Shown here: one piece after another, positions 37,207 to 45,381 of the stretch
How positions within the stretch are numbered: the stretch's first letter is position 1
Layout of the letters: every line of letters starts with the position of its first letter
Assembly: GCA_963844885.1 (NCBI GenBank)
Contig: CAWJQA010000002.1
Span: forward strand, 27,432 to 91,431
Length of the DNA: 64,000 bases
Source: DATMER01 sp963844885
GTDB lineage: Bacteria; Acidobacteriota; Thermoanaerobaculia; Multivoradales; UBA5704
Direction: 5' to 3'
Made by a program: the position numbers and the translations under genes
Notes under the pieces: generated by a model
Databases searched by the model: none
Told to the model about the DNA's origin: nothing
Seen by the model: only the letters and a program-made list of their open reading frames with translations

Positions 37207-37306
37207 GAGATATCCCTCCCTCTAAAAAAGCGGCGCCGGAGCCTCCCAGAGGCCGTTCACCGCGACGTGAACCAAGTCAAGAAGCTGTCTCCCTTTCTCT
37301 GTTAGG

Positions 37307-37336
37307 TAAGTGCAGCGCTCATGATAAACCGTGACA
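37307..37336 (-). promoter_or_regulatory. Shared bipartite promoter-like element, peptide A
   Basis: On the minus strand TGTCACGGTTT, 12 bases, then GCACTTA. Measured from the end of the TGTC word (37326) it is 120 bp before the ATG at 37206; the corresponding distance for peptide B is 121 bp. Confidence 0.75.
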
Positions 37337-37435
37337 CCTGTGTGGAACCTGCTGAGCACATCTTCGCGATTCTAGGGCAGGGCGCCCCGGCCTGGAAGGC
37401 TCTTCTTGCCTGGGAAGGCCGGTTCCTGCGAGAAA

Positions 37436-37469
37436 ATGAGCCGCGCCGGCGGTTGCCGGCGCGGCTCAT
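37436..37469 (-). terminator. Perfect 15-bp hairpin after TPR copy 3
   Basis: ATGAGCCGCGCCGGC, a four-base loop and the exact reverse complement, 16 bp downstream of the stop of the TPR gene at 37485 and followed on that strand by TTTCTC. A good intrinsic terminator separating this gene from the peptide A unit. Confidence 0.8.
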
Positions 37470-37484
37470 CGAGAAGTAAGAATA

Positions 37485-38828
37485 TTACTTGGCGGTGTTG
37501 CGTTGGCTCAGGCGGGTGTTGAGCAGGCGGATGAGCTCGAGTGCCTTCTGCTCCTGCTCCTCTCCGTGCTGGAGCTGGAGCAGCGCGGCGATGGCCTCGC
37601 GGCCGACGCGCAGCGCCTGGAAGATGGGGATCGCCTCGGTGACCGTCTTCTTCAACTGCTCGATTCTGCCGAGCTTCACGTAGACCCAGGCGAGGTCGAG
37701 AGAGACCAGGGCGACCTCGTGGGACAGATTGCGCTCCGCGAAACTCTTGCGCGCCTGCAGGAGAGCCGTTTCCGCGGCCTCCAGGTGGCCGAGATCGCGC
37801 AGGAGCTGACCCTCCTGCCATCCGACGCGCAGACGGATGAGGTCGTCCTCGAAATCCTTGTACAGGCTTCGCGTCTCGAAGTAGAGAGAGAGGGCCTGCT
37901 CGGGCTGGTCCACGGCGATGTAGCTGAGGACGAGGTTGTGACAGGCGGCCAGAAGCAGGTGCGGGTTCGTCTCGGGGTCCATCAAGGGGATCGCCTGATT
38001 CAACACGGCAATGGCGTTTTCGGGCTCTCCCGCATACTGGCAAGCGATGGCCTTATGCACCAGTGCGCTGGCGAAGTTGTGCGTTTGACCGATTTCCTGA
38101 TAGATGCCAGCGGCTTCCTCGGCCAACTCGCTGGCCTCGGTATTGCGGCCCTGGAAGTAGCGGAGAGATGCCTTCTGCTCGAGCAGCCGAGCACGCAGTG
38201 GCGGATCGCCTGTACCCTCTTGGAGGTGCCGTTGGGCCATCGAGAGCGCGTCCTCGGCTTCGCGCAACTGGCCACATACCCGCAGCGAATTGCCGAAGTG
38301 GCCCCAGGCACGGCCCTGCAGATCGGCAAGCCTGGGAGTACTGCCGGTTTCGTCCGGTGTACACATCTCCGCGACCAGCCGGGCAAGGGTGGCCAGGTTG
38401 AGCATCTCACTCGTATTATTGTAACGAATGGCATGGCTACGTTCGATCAGAAGACCTACCAACTCCGGATTGGCAAATCGGCGATCGGATCTCACCAGAT
38501 TCTCCCGGCCATCCTCCGGTGCGGACATCAATTCCTCGAGCAGGGTCTCTGCCGGGATCTGTGGGGGCCGGCCTGTGGCGAAGAAGTCGGCCAGAGCGCG
38601 CTCTGCTCCGGAAAATGCGGCTCCGTAATCAAAGCCGGACTGGGGAGAGAGGTGAGTGCGTGCGCGCTCCTTGCAGGCAGGGCACTCCCGCAGAAGATGC
38701 CGCACAACTTCGGTATTTCGTCGAGCACCGCCATTCTGCGATGCGACCCGCAGAAGGTTTTCCAACTCGGCATCCGTTGGGTGCTCGTGCTTGCGGTTGA
38801 GCAGCGCACCTCCTAGTGCTGAGTCCAC
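37485..38828 (-). CDS. TPR protein of the peptide-linked cluster, copy 3
   Basis: A 447-residue protein from a GTG at 38828 with an AAAGGA site. N-terminus: VVRHLLRECPACKERA, again H-x4-C-x2-C, then FDYGAAFSGAERALADFFAT. TPR units: WGHFGNSLRVCGQLREAEDA, AGEPENAIAVLNQAIPLMDP and ACHNLVLSYIAVDQPEQALS. C-terminus VGREAIAALLQLQHGEEQEQ. Paralogue of copies 1 and 2. It lies 78 bp after the peptide B gene with no shared promoter element between, so it is probably read through from the peptide B promoter past two hairpins. A strong terminator follows. Confidence 0.75.
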   Translation of the reverse strand: MDSALGGALLNRKHEHPTDAELENLLRVASQNGGARRNTEVVRHLLRECPACKERARTHLSPQSGFDYGAAFSGAERALADFFATGRPPQIPAETLLEELMSAPEDGRENLVRSDRRFANPELVGLLIERSHAIRYNNTSEMLNLATLARLVAEMCTPDETGSTPRLADLQGRAWGHFGNSLRVCGQLREAEDALSMAQRHLQEGTGDPPLRARLLEQKASLRYFQGRNTEASELAEEAAGIYQEIGQTHNFASALVHKAIACQYAGEPENAIAVLNQAIPLMDPETNPHLLLAACHNLVLSYIAVDQPEQALSLYFETRSLYKDFEDDLIRLRVGWQEGQLLRDLGHLEAAETALLQARKSFAERNLSHEVALVSLDLAWVYVKLGRIEQLKKTVTEAIPIFQALRVGREAIAALLQLQHGEEQEQKALELIRLLNTRLSQRNTAK

Positions 38829-38841
38829 GTCTGATCCTTTC

Positions 38842-38858
38842 TCGCATCCAGGATGCGA
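38842..38858 (-). promoter_or_regulatory. Inverted repeat just before the ribosome binding site of TPR copy 3
   Basis: TCGCATCC, A, GGATGCGA: a perfect 8-bp inverted repeat with a one-base centre, ending just upstream of the AAAGGA site of the GTG at 38828. It could be an operator or part of an RNA structure affecting translation. Confidence 0.45.
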
Positions 38859-38863
38859 AGGCC

Positions 38864-38887
38864 GGGGGCGGCTTGGGGGCCGCCCCC
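38864..38887 (-). terminator. GC hairpin after secreted-peptide gene B
   Basis: A 9-bp stem (GGGGGCGGC with GCCGCCCCC) and a six-base loop, 19 bp downstream of the peptide B stop. The position matches the hairpin behind peptide A. With no T tract it may be a partial terminator letting some transcripts reach the TPR gene. Confidence 0.5.
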
Positions 38888-38906
38888 GCCTGAATGGCCC
38901 CTCCTT

Positions 38907-39200
38907 TTACGGACAGGGCCGGGGATTACCCAGTGGGTCGATGCACGGGCCACCATTGGTCGTCGCACCGCCGTCTACCGTCACTCTTTTCTTCGTCGAG
39001 GCCTGGGCCGCCTCTATCGCTGGCTGGCGGCCCAAGACCGTATTCAACCAATCCACTGCCGCGTCCATCCAACTCCTGCTCGTTCCGGACTCGACCCTTC
39101 CCATGTCATTCGGCTTGGCATGCGCTGCGGGGGTCAGGGCGACGTTGAGGCTGAGCGCGAATACAGAGACTACCACAACCCGAGAAAGTAAGCGAAACAT
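38907..39200 (-). CDS. Small secreted two-cysteine protein B
   Basis: A 97-residue protein from the ATG at 39200 with an AGGAGGG site. Signal peptide: MFRLLSRVVVVSVFALSLNV, then ALTPAAHA with cleavage after AHA. The mature part has SWMDAAVDWLNTVLGRQP and ends PCIDPLGNPRPCP, carrying the only two cysteines. Paralogue of the protein at 36919-37206; the middle differs strongly while both ends are conserved, as in secreted signals with variable recognition parts. It is first in a two-gene unit with TPR copy 3. Confidence 0.75.
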   Translation of the reverse strand: MFRLLSRVVVVSVFALSLNVALTPAAHAKPNDMGRVESGTSRSWMDAAVDWLNTVLGRQPAIEAAQASTKKRVTVDGGATTNGGPCIDPLGNPRPCP

Positions 39201-39301
39201 GTCAAATTCCCTCCTTAGAATAAATGCGAACCGCCGAGCCGGATTGCCCGGCGCCCGCGAGTTCACCAAAAAACCAAAAGAATCAAAGCCTTCTGTGAAT
39301 A

Positions 39302-39331
39302 TAGGTGCTATCACCCCTGCAAACCGGGACA
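39302..39331 (-). promoter_or_regulatory. Shared bipartite promoter-like element, peptide B
   Basis: On the minus strand TGTCCCGGTTT, 12 bases, then GCACCTA. Measured from the end of the TGTC word (39321) it is 121 bp before the ATG at 39200. It is the most upstream of the four elements in the cluster. Confidence 0.75.
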
Positions 39332-39394
39332 GGGTCGAAAGGCAGAACATTCTCCCCTGGAGTATGCTCGCCGGGTTGACGAGGAGGTGCTCCC

Positions 39395-39877
39395 ATGGCT
39401 CCGAGCCCCTGGATCTCCCTGCTCCTGCGCACGCTCGACCAGGGCTTCGATACGAAGGCGTGGCACGGCACGACCCTGCGCGGCTCGCTGCGCGGAGTCA
39501 CCGCCGAGGAGGCGGCCTGGCGGCCGGCGCCGGACCGCCACAACATCTGGGAGCTGGCCGTCCACGCGGCCTACTGGAAGTACTCGGTGACGCGCCGGAT
39601 CGCCGGCGCCGAGCGCGGCTCGTTTCCCTTGAAGGGCAGCAACTGGTTCCCGCGCCCTGGCGATGAGGCCGGGGAGAAGGCCTGGAAGGCGGACCTCGAC
39701 CTCCTGGGACGCATGCACCGCGAGCTACGGGACGCGGTCGCCGGCCTGGCCGAGGCGGACCTCGGCCGCGTCCCCCCGGGATCGAAGTTTCCCTTCTCCG
39801 AGCTGATCTCCGGCGTGGCCTTCCACGACATCTACCACGCTGGCCAGATCCAGCTCCTCAAGCGGCTGCGCGGTTAG
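39395..39877 (+). CDS. DinB-superfamily protein
   Basis: A 160-residue four-helix protein: TLDQGFDTKAWHGTTLRGSL, DRHNIWELAVHAAYWKYSVT and ELISGVAFHDIYHAGQIQLL. The three His positions in HAAYW, FHD and YHAG fit the DinB metal site. Members act as thiol or metal-dependent transferases or are uncharacterised. A GAGGAGG site precedes the ATG. It is divergent from the peptide/TPR cluster and convergent with the thiolase. Confidence 0.8.
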   Translation: MAPSPWISLLLRTLDQGFDTKAWHGTTLRGSLRGVTAEEAAWRPAPDRHNIWELAVHAAYWKYSVTRRIAGAERGSFPLKGSNWFPRPGDEAGEKAWKADLDLLGRMHRELRDAVAGLAEADLGRVPPGSKFPFSELISGVAFHDIYHAGQIQLLKRLRG

Positions 39878-39899
39878 CCTCCGCTCGACCCGTTTCGCT

Positions 39900-41141
<1,242 letters not shown>

Positions 41142-41173
41142 GATGATCTCCTATCTAGATAAGGTACCGACAG

Positions 41174-41189
41174 GCACGAACGATCGTGC
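41174..41189. promoter_or_regulatory. Palindrome before the thiolase gene, possible TetR operator
   Basis: GCACGA, ACGA, TCGTGC, 33 bp before the thiolase start. It contains CGAACGATCG, similar to the GAACG-N2-CGTTC palindrome before tetR at 41844, so both may be targets of the same regulator. Confidence 0.4.
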
Positions 41190-41239
41190 GTTTCTTGGAT
41201 GGACAGAGCGCGGAGCGGTCTTCATGGGCGACTCGGGTC

Positions 41240-41830
41240 TCAGGCCTTCGCGGAGGCGAGGAGCCGCTCGAAGGCGGCGCGGGCGTACTGCTCGGCCCTG
41301 GGGTCGCGCAGCAGGCGGTGGGTGTGGTGATAGCCGAGGACGATGCAGTCGACGTCGAACGCGAACTGGCCGCTGGGGAGATCGGGCCGGAAGTGGCCGG
41401 CTTCGACGGCCATGCGGGCGGCTTTGGCGAGGAACGCCGCGCGGTCCGCATGGGCGCGCGCGAGGAAGTCCCGCTGTGGGCCGGGCCGGTCGTCGAATTC
41501 GGTGGACGCGGCGACCAGAATGCACCCGCCGGGCATGGAGGGATCGTTGGCCCACACGAGCCAGTGCTCGAAGAAGGCGCGGATGCGCGGCTCGCCGCGA
41601 GGCGCCGTCACCGCGGGGCGGACGACGTTCTCGTTGAACCGGGCCACCGCGGCCTGGAGCACCTGGAGCTGAAGCTCGTCCTTGGACCCGAAGTGGGCGA
41701 ACAGCCCGCTCTTGGAGAGGCTGAGCTCGGAGGACAGCGTGCCGATGGTCAACCCCTCCAGCCCGTCGCGGCTGGCGATGCGGACCGCCTCGTAGAGGAT
41801 CCGGTCACGGGTGTCGGCGCCCTTGCCCAT
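41240..41830 (-). CDS. TetR/AcrR family transcriptional regulator
   Basis: A 196-residue regulator. The N-terminal HTH is seen in TRDRILYEAVRIASRDGLEG, LTIGTLSSELSLSKSGLFAH and FGSKDELQLQVLQAAVARFN. The C-terminal ligand domain (MPGGCILVAASTEFDDRPGP) resembles the YfiR/TetR_C families. It likely represses itself and the downstream thiolase through palindromes at 41844-41855 and 41174-41189. The nine-unit palindrome array starting at 41982 lies 150 bp upstream. Ligand unknown, perhaps an acyl-CoA given the neighbour. Confidence 0.85.
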   Translation of the reverse strand: MGKGADTRDRILYEAVRIASRDGLEGLTIGTLSSELSLSKSGLFAHFGSKDELQLQVLQAAVARFNENVVRPAVTAPRGEPRIRAFFEHWLVWANDPSMPGGCILVAASTEFDDRPGPQRDFLARAHADRAAFLAKAARMAVEAGHFRPDLPSGQFAFDVDCIVLGYHHTHRLLRDPRAEQYARAAFERLLASAKA

Positions 41831-41843
41831 AGCCAGATGATAC

Positions 41844-41855
41844 GAACGGTCGTTC
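41844..41855. promoter_or_regulatory. Probable TetR operator
   Basis: GAACG, GT, CGTTC, 13 bp upstream of the tetR start and set in AT-rich promoter-like DNA (TTCTATTATG). A typical TetR autoregulatory site. Confidence 0.55.
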
Positions 41856-41891
41856 TATTATGTCAAGAGAGGGGGGAGACGTTCTTGCGCT

Positions 41892-41919
41892 CCCTGGGAG
41901 CGCCGGCGTCCTCGCCGGC
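41892..41919 (-). repeat. Dispersed GC palindromic repeat, copy 3 (inverted)
   Basis: On the minus strand it reads GCCGGCGAGGACGCC and ends GCTCCCAGGG, the same element as at 5044 and 6151. Confidence 0.5.
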
Positions 41920-41981
41920 CGGCTAACCAGATTGACTGACTGACCTGTCTGCCTTTCACGACACGACTGCCTGAGTAGAGG

Positions 41982-42359
41982 CTCATGAAGGAGGGAACGA
42001 CTCGTTCCCCATTAATCGAGAGGCTCGTCAAGGAGGGAGCGAGCCGTTCCCCGTACTTCGAGAGGCTCATGAAGGAGGGAACGAGCCGTTCCCCGCACTT
42101 CGAGAGGCTCGTCGAGGAGGGAACGAACCGTTCCCCGCTCATCGAGAGGCTCGTCGAGGAGGGAACGAACCGTTCCCCGCTCATCGAGAGGCTCGTCGAG
42201 GAGGGAACGGACCGTTCCCCGCTCATCGAGAGGCTCGTCGAGGAGGGAACGGACCGTTCCCCATTAATCGAGAGGCTCGTCAAGGAGGGAGCGAGCCGTT
42301 CCCCGTACTTCGAGAGGCTCGTCAAGAAGGGAACGAGCCGTTCCCCAGAGTGGGAGAGG
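41982..42359. repeat. Nine 42-bp tandem repeats, each with a palindrome
   Basis: Exactly nine 42-bp units. Each holds GGGAACG or GGGAGCG, three bases, then CGTTCCC, a near-perfect palindrome, followed by a variable stretch and CGAGAGG or similar. Units 4 and 5 are identical, as are 2 and 8, pointing to duplication within the array. The unit length is a multiple of three, so both strands stay open (a 14-residue repeat such as ERLVEEGTNRSPLI), but there is no start site or domain. I read it as a non-coding array between tetR and rdgB. Confidence 0.85.
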
Positions 42360-42371
42360 AAGAAGGCGTCG

Positions 42372-42923
42372 TCAACGCAGCTTCGCCATCATCTCCCGCC
42401 ACGCCTTCCCCCGATGGCTGACGGCGTCCTTCTCTTTACCCGTCAGCTCGGCGAAGGTGCGGGTCTCGCCGTCGGGGAGGAAGACGGGATCCCAGCCGAA
42501 GCCTTGACCGCCGCGGCCGGGGAGGACGAGGGTGCCGGTCGTGACGCCGTCCGCGAGGACCGTGCGGTCCGCATCCTTATAGAAGAGGCCGCAGCGGGCG
42601 ACCGCGCGGACATCTCCCAGGGCGTGGGCGGTCTTCGCGATCCCTTCGGCGCCGACGGCCTGAAGCATCCACTTGACCAGTGGACCGGGGAAGCCGTTCA
42701 AGGCCAGGAGGCCCAGGCCGGCGTCCTCCACCACGAGCGGACGGCGGAGAGCCTGCCAGGCGGCTTCGGCCTTCTCCTGCAGAATCTCGAGCAGATCGAG
42801 CGCCTGGATCTCCGGCAGGTCCAGCTCCACGGCCTCGACCTCGATCCCGAGCGCGAGGCGGGCCTCGGCGATCTTGCCGCGGTTGCCGGTGACCAGGACG
42901 AAGGGGGCTGGCGCCGGAGTCAA
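42372..42923 (-). CDS. rdgB: XTP/dITP diphosphatase (RdgB/HAM1)
   Basis: A 183-residue HAM1 protein. N-terminus FVLVTGNRGKIAEARLALGI (substrate loop), then VVEDAGLGLLALNGFPGPLV, GFGWDPVFLPDG and KDAVSHRGKAWREM. It hydrolyses ITP, dITP and XTP to monophosphates, keeping deaminated bases out of nucleic acids. The TTG start overlaps the coaE stop, showing coupling. The 42-bp tandem array begins 12 bases after its stop. Confidence 0.9.
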   Translation of the reverse strand: MTPAPAPFVLVTGNRGKIAEARLALGIEVEAVELDLPEIQALDLLEILQEKAEAAWQALRRPLVVEDAGLGLLALNGFPGPLVKWMLQAVGAEGIAKTAHALGDVRAVARCGLFYKDADRTVLADGVTTGTLVLPGRGGQGFGWDPVFLPDGETRTFAELTGKEKDAVSHRGKAWREMMAKLR

Positions 42924-43531
42924 TCCTCCCGCTCCCGCTTCGCCATCCGGGAGAGCTCCTCGATGAGCTCATCCACCTGGCGGCGCAGATGGGGCATGTC
43001 GCCGCAGTTGTCGATCACCCGGTGGGCGGCCTCCTTCCTCTCCTCGCCGTCCCCCTGCGCCACCAGGCGGGCGCGGGCGGCGGCCTCGTCCATGCCGCGG
43101 GCGACGGCGCGGCGCAGGCGCTCCTCGCCGTCCGCCTCCACCGTCACGATGAAGTCGAACATCGGCCCGTAGCCGGCCTCGACCAGGAGTGTGGCCTCCA
43201 GCACCACCACCCCCTGCGCCGCCTTGGCGATCTCCGTGAAGCGCTCGCGGACGAGCGGGTGGATGGCCTTCTCCAGAGCGTGCCGGATCTCGGGATCGGA
43301 GAAGACCCGCGCCGCCACCTTCGGCCGGTCCACCGCGCCCTCGGCGTCGATCGCCTCCGGGCCGAAAAGCACCCGCACGGCGGCGACCCCCTGCCCGCCC
43401 GGCCGGTACAGGTCGGCGACGATGCGGTCGGCGTCGACCACCGTGAAGCCGGCTTCGCGCAGCCAGCCGGCCACGGTGGACTTGCCGCCGGCAAGACCGC
43501 CCGTCAGGCCGACCCGCAGCGCGCGTGTCAT
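42920..43531 (-). CDS. coaE: Dephospho-CoA kinase
   Basis: A 203-residue P-loop kinase: RVGLTGGLAGGKSTVAGWLR, VVDADRIVADLYRPGGQG, HPLVRERF and VVVLEATLLVEAGYGPMFDF. It phosphorylates the 3'-OH of dephospho-CoA, the last step of coenzyme A synthesis. It overlaps both rdgB (downstream) and folD (upstream) by four bases, forming a tight minus-strand operon. Confidence 0.92.
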   Translation of the reverse strand: MTRALRVGLTGGLAGGKSTVAGWLREAGFTVVDADRIVADLYRPGGQGVAAVRVLFGPEAIDAEGAVDRPKVAARVFSDPEIRHALEKAIHPLVRERFTEIAKAAQGVVVLEATLLVEAGYGPMFDFIVTVEADGEERLRRAVARGMDEAAARARLVAQGDGEERKEAAHRVIDNCGDMPHLRRQVDELIEELSRMAKRERED

Positions 43532-44478
43532 GCGGCCCCCGCCATCCTTGGGATTTCCGAAACGCCCTGCCGCAGGCGCGCCGCCTTGAGCGTGTTGACC
43601 AGCAGCATCGCTACGGTGAGCAGGCCCACGCCGCCCGGCACCGGCGTGATCGCCGACGCCTTCGGGGCGACACCGTGGAAGTCCACGTCGCCGGTGAGGA
43701 CCGAGCCCCGGGTATCAAACGTCCGCAGCCGGCCCTCGTTGCCCGCGTACAACCGCTCCACTTCGGCGCGATTGCCGATGCGGCTGACGCCGACGTCGAT
43801 CACCACCGCCCCCTCCCGCACGTGCTCGGGGCCGATGAACCCGGCGCGGCCGATCGCGACCACCAGGATGTCGGCCTCCCGCGTCACGGCCGGCAGGTCG
43901 GCGGTGCGCGAGTGGCAGATCGTGACCGTGGCGTTTTCCCGCAGCAGGAGCGCGGCCATGGGCTTGCCGACGATCGGGCTGCGGCCCACCACCACCGCCC
44001 GGCGGCCGGAGATCGGGATCTTGTTGTGCTTCAGCAGCTCGATGACCCCGGACGGCGTGGCCGGAGCGAAGCCCGGCAGGTCGAGCCAGAGGTTGCCGAC
44101 GTTGAAGGAGTGGAAGCCGTCCACGTCCTTCTCCGGCAGGACGCGCTCCAGGATCCGGCGCTCGTCGATGTGGTCCGGGAGCGGGAGCTGGACCAGAATG
44201 CCGTCGATGGACTCGTCGCGGTTGAAGTCGTCCACGATGCGGACGATCTCCTCCTCGGCTACGTCGGCCGGAAGGATCGCGGAGCGGCTGGCGAGGCCCG
44301 CTTCGGCGCAGGCCTTTACCTTGCTGCCCACGTACACCTTCGAAGCCGGGTCGTCGCCGGCCAGGATGACGCCGAGCCCGGGGGGCCGGAGGCCGGCCTC
44401 CACCATCTCGCGGACGGCGGCGGCCACGCCGGCCCGAAGCTCGGCGGAGAGGGTTTTGCCTTCGAGAAGGACGCTCAT
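43528..44478 (-). CDS. folD: Bifunctional methylenetetrahydrofolate dehydrogenase/cyclohydrolase
   Basis: About 316 residues. Motifs: PGLGVILAGDDPASKVYVGS with YVGSK carrying the catalytic Lys, GILVQLPLPDHIDERRIL, PATPSGVIELLKHNKIPISG, VVVGRSPIVGKPMAALLLRE and ITPVPGGVGLLTVAMLLVNT. It interconverts methylene-, methenyl- and formyl-tetrahydrofolate in the cytoplasm. The ATG at 44478 overlaps the ubiE stop; longer upstream readings are shadows. Intact and full length. Confidence 0.95.
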   Translation of the reverse strand: MSVLLEGKTLSAELRAGVAAAVREMVEAGLRPPGLGVILAGDDPASKVYVGSKVKACAEAGLASRSAILPADVAEEEIVRIVDDFNRDESIDGILVQLPLPDHIDERRILERVLPEKDVDGFHSFNVGNLWLDLPGFAPATPSGVIELLKHNKIPISGRRAVVVGRSPIVGKPMAALLLRENATVTICHSRTADLPAVTREADILVVAIGRAGFIGPEHVREGAVVIDVGVSRIGNRAEVERLYAGNEGRLRTFDTRGSVLTGDVDFHGVAPKASAITPVPGGVGLLTVAMLLVNTLKAARLRQGVSEIPRMAGAA

Positions 44479-45194
44479 CGGGGGATGTCTCCGCGGTAGA
44501 TGCAGACCGTGCCGGCCGACAGATCCTGGCAGGATAGACCGGTGAAGCCGGCGGCGGCCATTTTGTCGAGAAATTCCTGCCGCTGGGGGAAGCTCACCAC
44601 CGAGCTCGGCAGGTACGAGTAGGCCGAGCCGCGGGGAGAGAGGAGCCGTCCGATCCAGGGGAGCAGGCGGAGGAAGTAGAACAGGTAGAGCTGCCGGACG
44701 ACCGGCAGCTTCGGGATCGCGCACTCCAGCACCACGAGGCGGCCACCGGGCCGCAGCACGCGGGCGAGCTGGCGCAGCGAGGCGTCCAGGTCGGCCACGT
44801 TGCGCAGCCCGAAGGAGACCGTGGCGCCGTCGAACCGGCCGGACGGGAAGGGGAGCGCGAGGGCGTCGGCGGCAAGCGCACCCGGCCGGGGAGAGCCCAG
44901 GCGTCCGAACTTCCGCCGGGCGAGAGCGAGCATGGGGACGCAGAAGTCGGCCGACGCCACCCGCGCGCCGCGCTTCTTCAAGGCGACGGACTGGTCGCCG
45001 GTGCCGCAGCAGAGGTCGAGCGCCACGGCGCCGGGAGCAAGATCGAGAGCGGCGGCGGCCTTGCGGCGCCAGACCACGTCGAGGCTCGCGGACAGGAGAT
45101 GGTTGAGCAGGTCGTAGCGCGGCGCCACGCCCGCGAACATCTCCTGGATCGCGCGGCCGGACTTGTCGAGAGAGGCGGTGGTGGCTTCGGTCAC
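44475..45194 (-). CDS. ubiE: Ubiquinone/menaquinone methyltransferase
   Basis: A 239-residue class I methyltransferase with UbiE/MenG signatures: IQEMFAGVAPRYDLLNHLLS, VALDLCCGTGDQSVALKKRG (SAM site), FDGATVSFGLRNVADLDASL and SAYSYLPSSVVSFPQRQEFL. It C-methylates the quinone ring; in this lineage menaquinone is likely the substrate. GTG start. First gene of the minus-strand group ubiE-folD-coaE-rdgB. It is divergent from the ribosomal protein operon. Confidence 0.9.
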   Translation of the reverse strand: MTEATTASLDKSGRAIQEMFAGVAPRYDLLNHLLSASLDVVWRRKAAAALDLAPGAVALDLCCGTGDQSVALKKRGARVASADFCVPMLALARRKFGRLGSPRPGALAADALALPFPSGRFDGATVSFGLRNVADLDASLRQLARVLRPGGRLVVLECAIPKLPVVRQLYLFYFLRLLPWIGRLLSPRGSAYSYLPSSVVSFPQRQEFLDKMAAAGFTGLSCQDLSAGTVCIYRGDIPR

Positions 45195-45273
45195 AAGGGG
45201 AAGTCTAGCAGCCCTTCGCTCATGCTATACTCCCCTCCTCTCGCGGTGCGGGGCGCGGTGGCGCGCCCGCCTC

Positions 45274-45302
45274 TTGACAAGTCTGTCTGTCCCGCCTAAT
45301 AT
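45274..45302 (+). promoter_or_regulatory. Consensus housekeeping promoter of the rplM operon
   Basis: TTGACA, 17 bases, TAATAT: a near-perfect sigma-70 promoter, starting about 70 bases of leader before rplM. Confidence 0.88.
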
Positions 45303-45381
45303 TCGGGGTCCTTTGCGTCGCAGGGGCGGCTTTCGTTTGCCGGGGCGACGCCTTCCGCGAGCTCTGACGGAGAGATCTGAG

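Noticed and set aside
41858..42360. Repeat-protein genes on both strands across the 42-bp tandem array
   Set aside because: Both strands stay open only because the unit is a multiple of three without stops. No ribosome binding site or domain, and the conserved part is the DNA palindrome.
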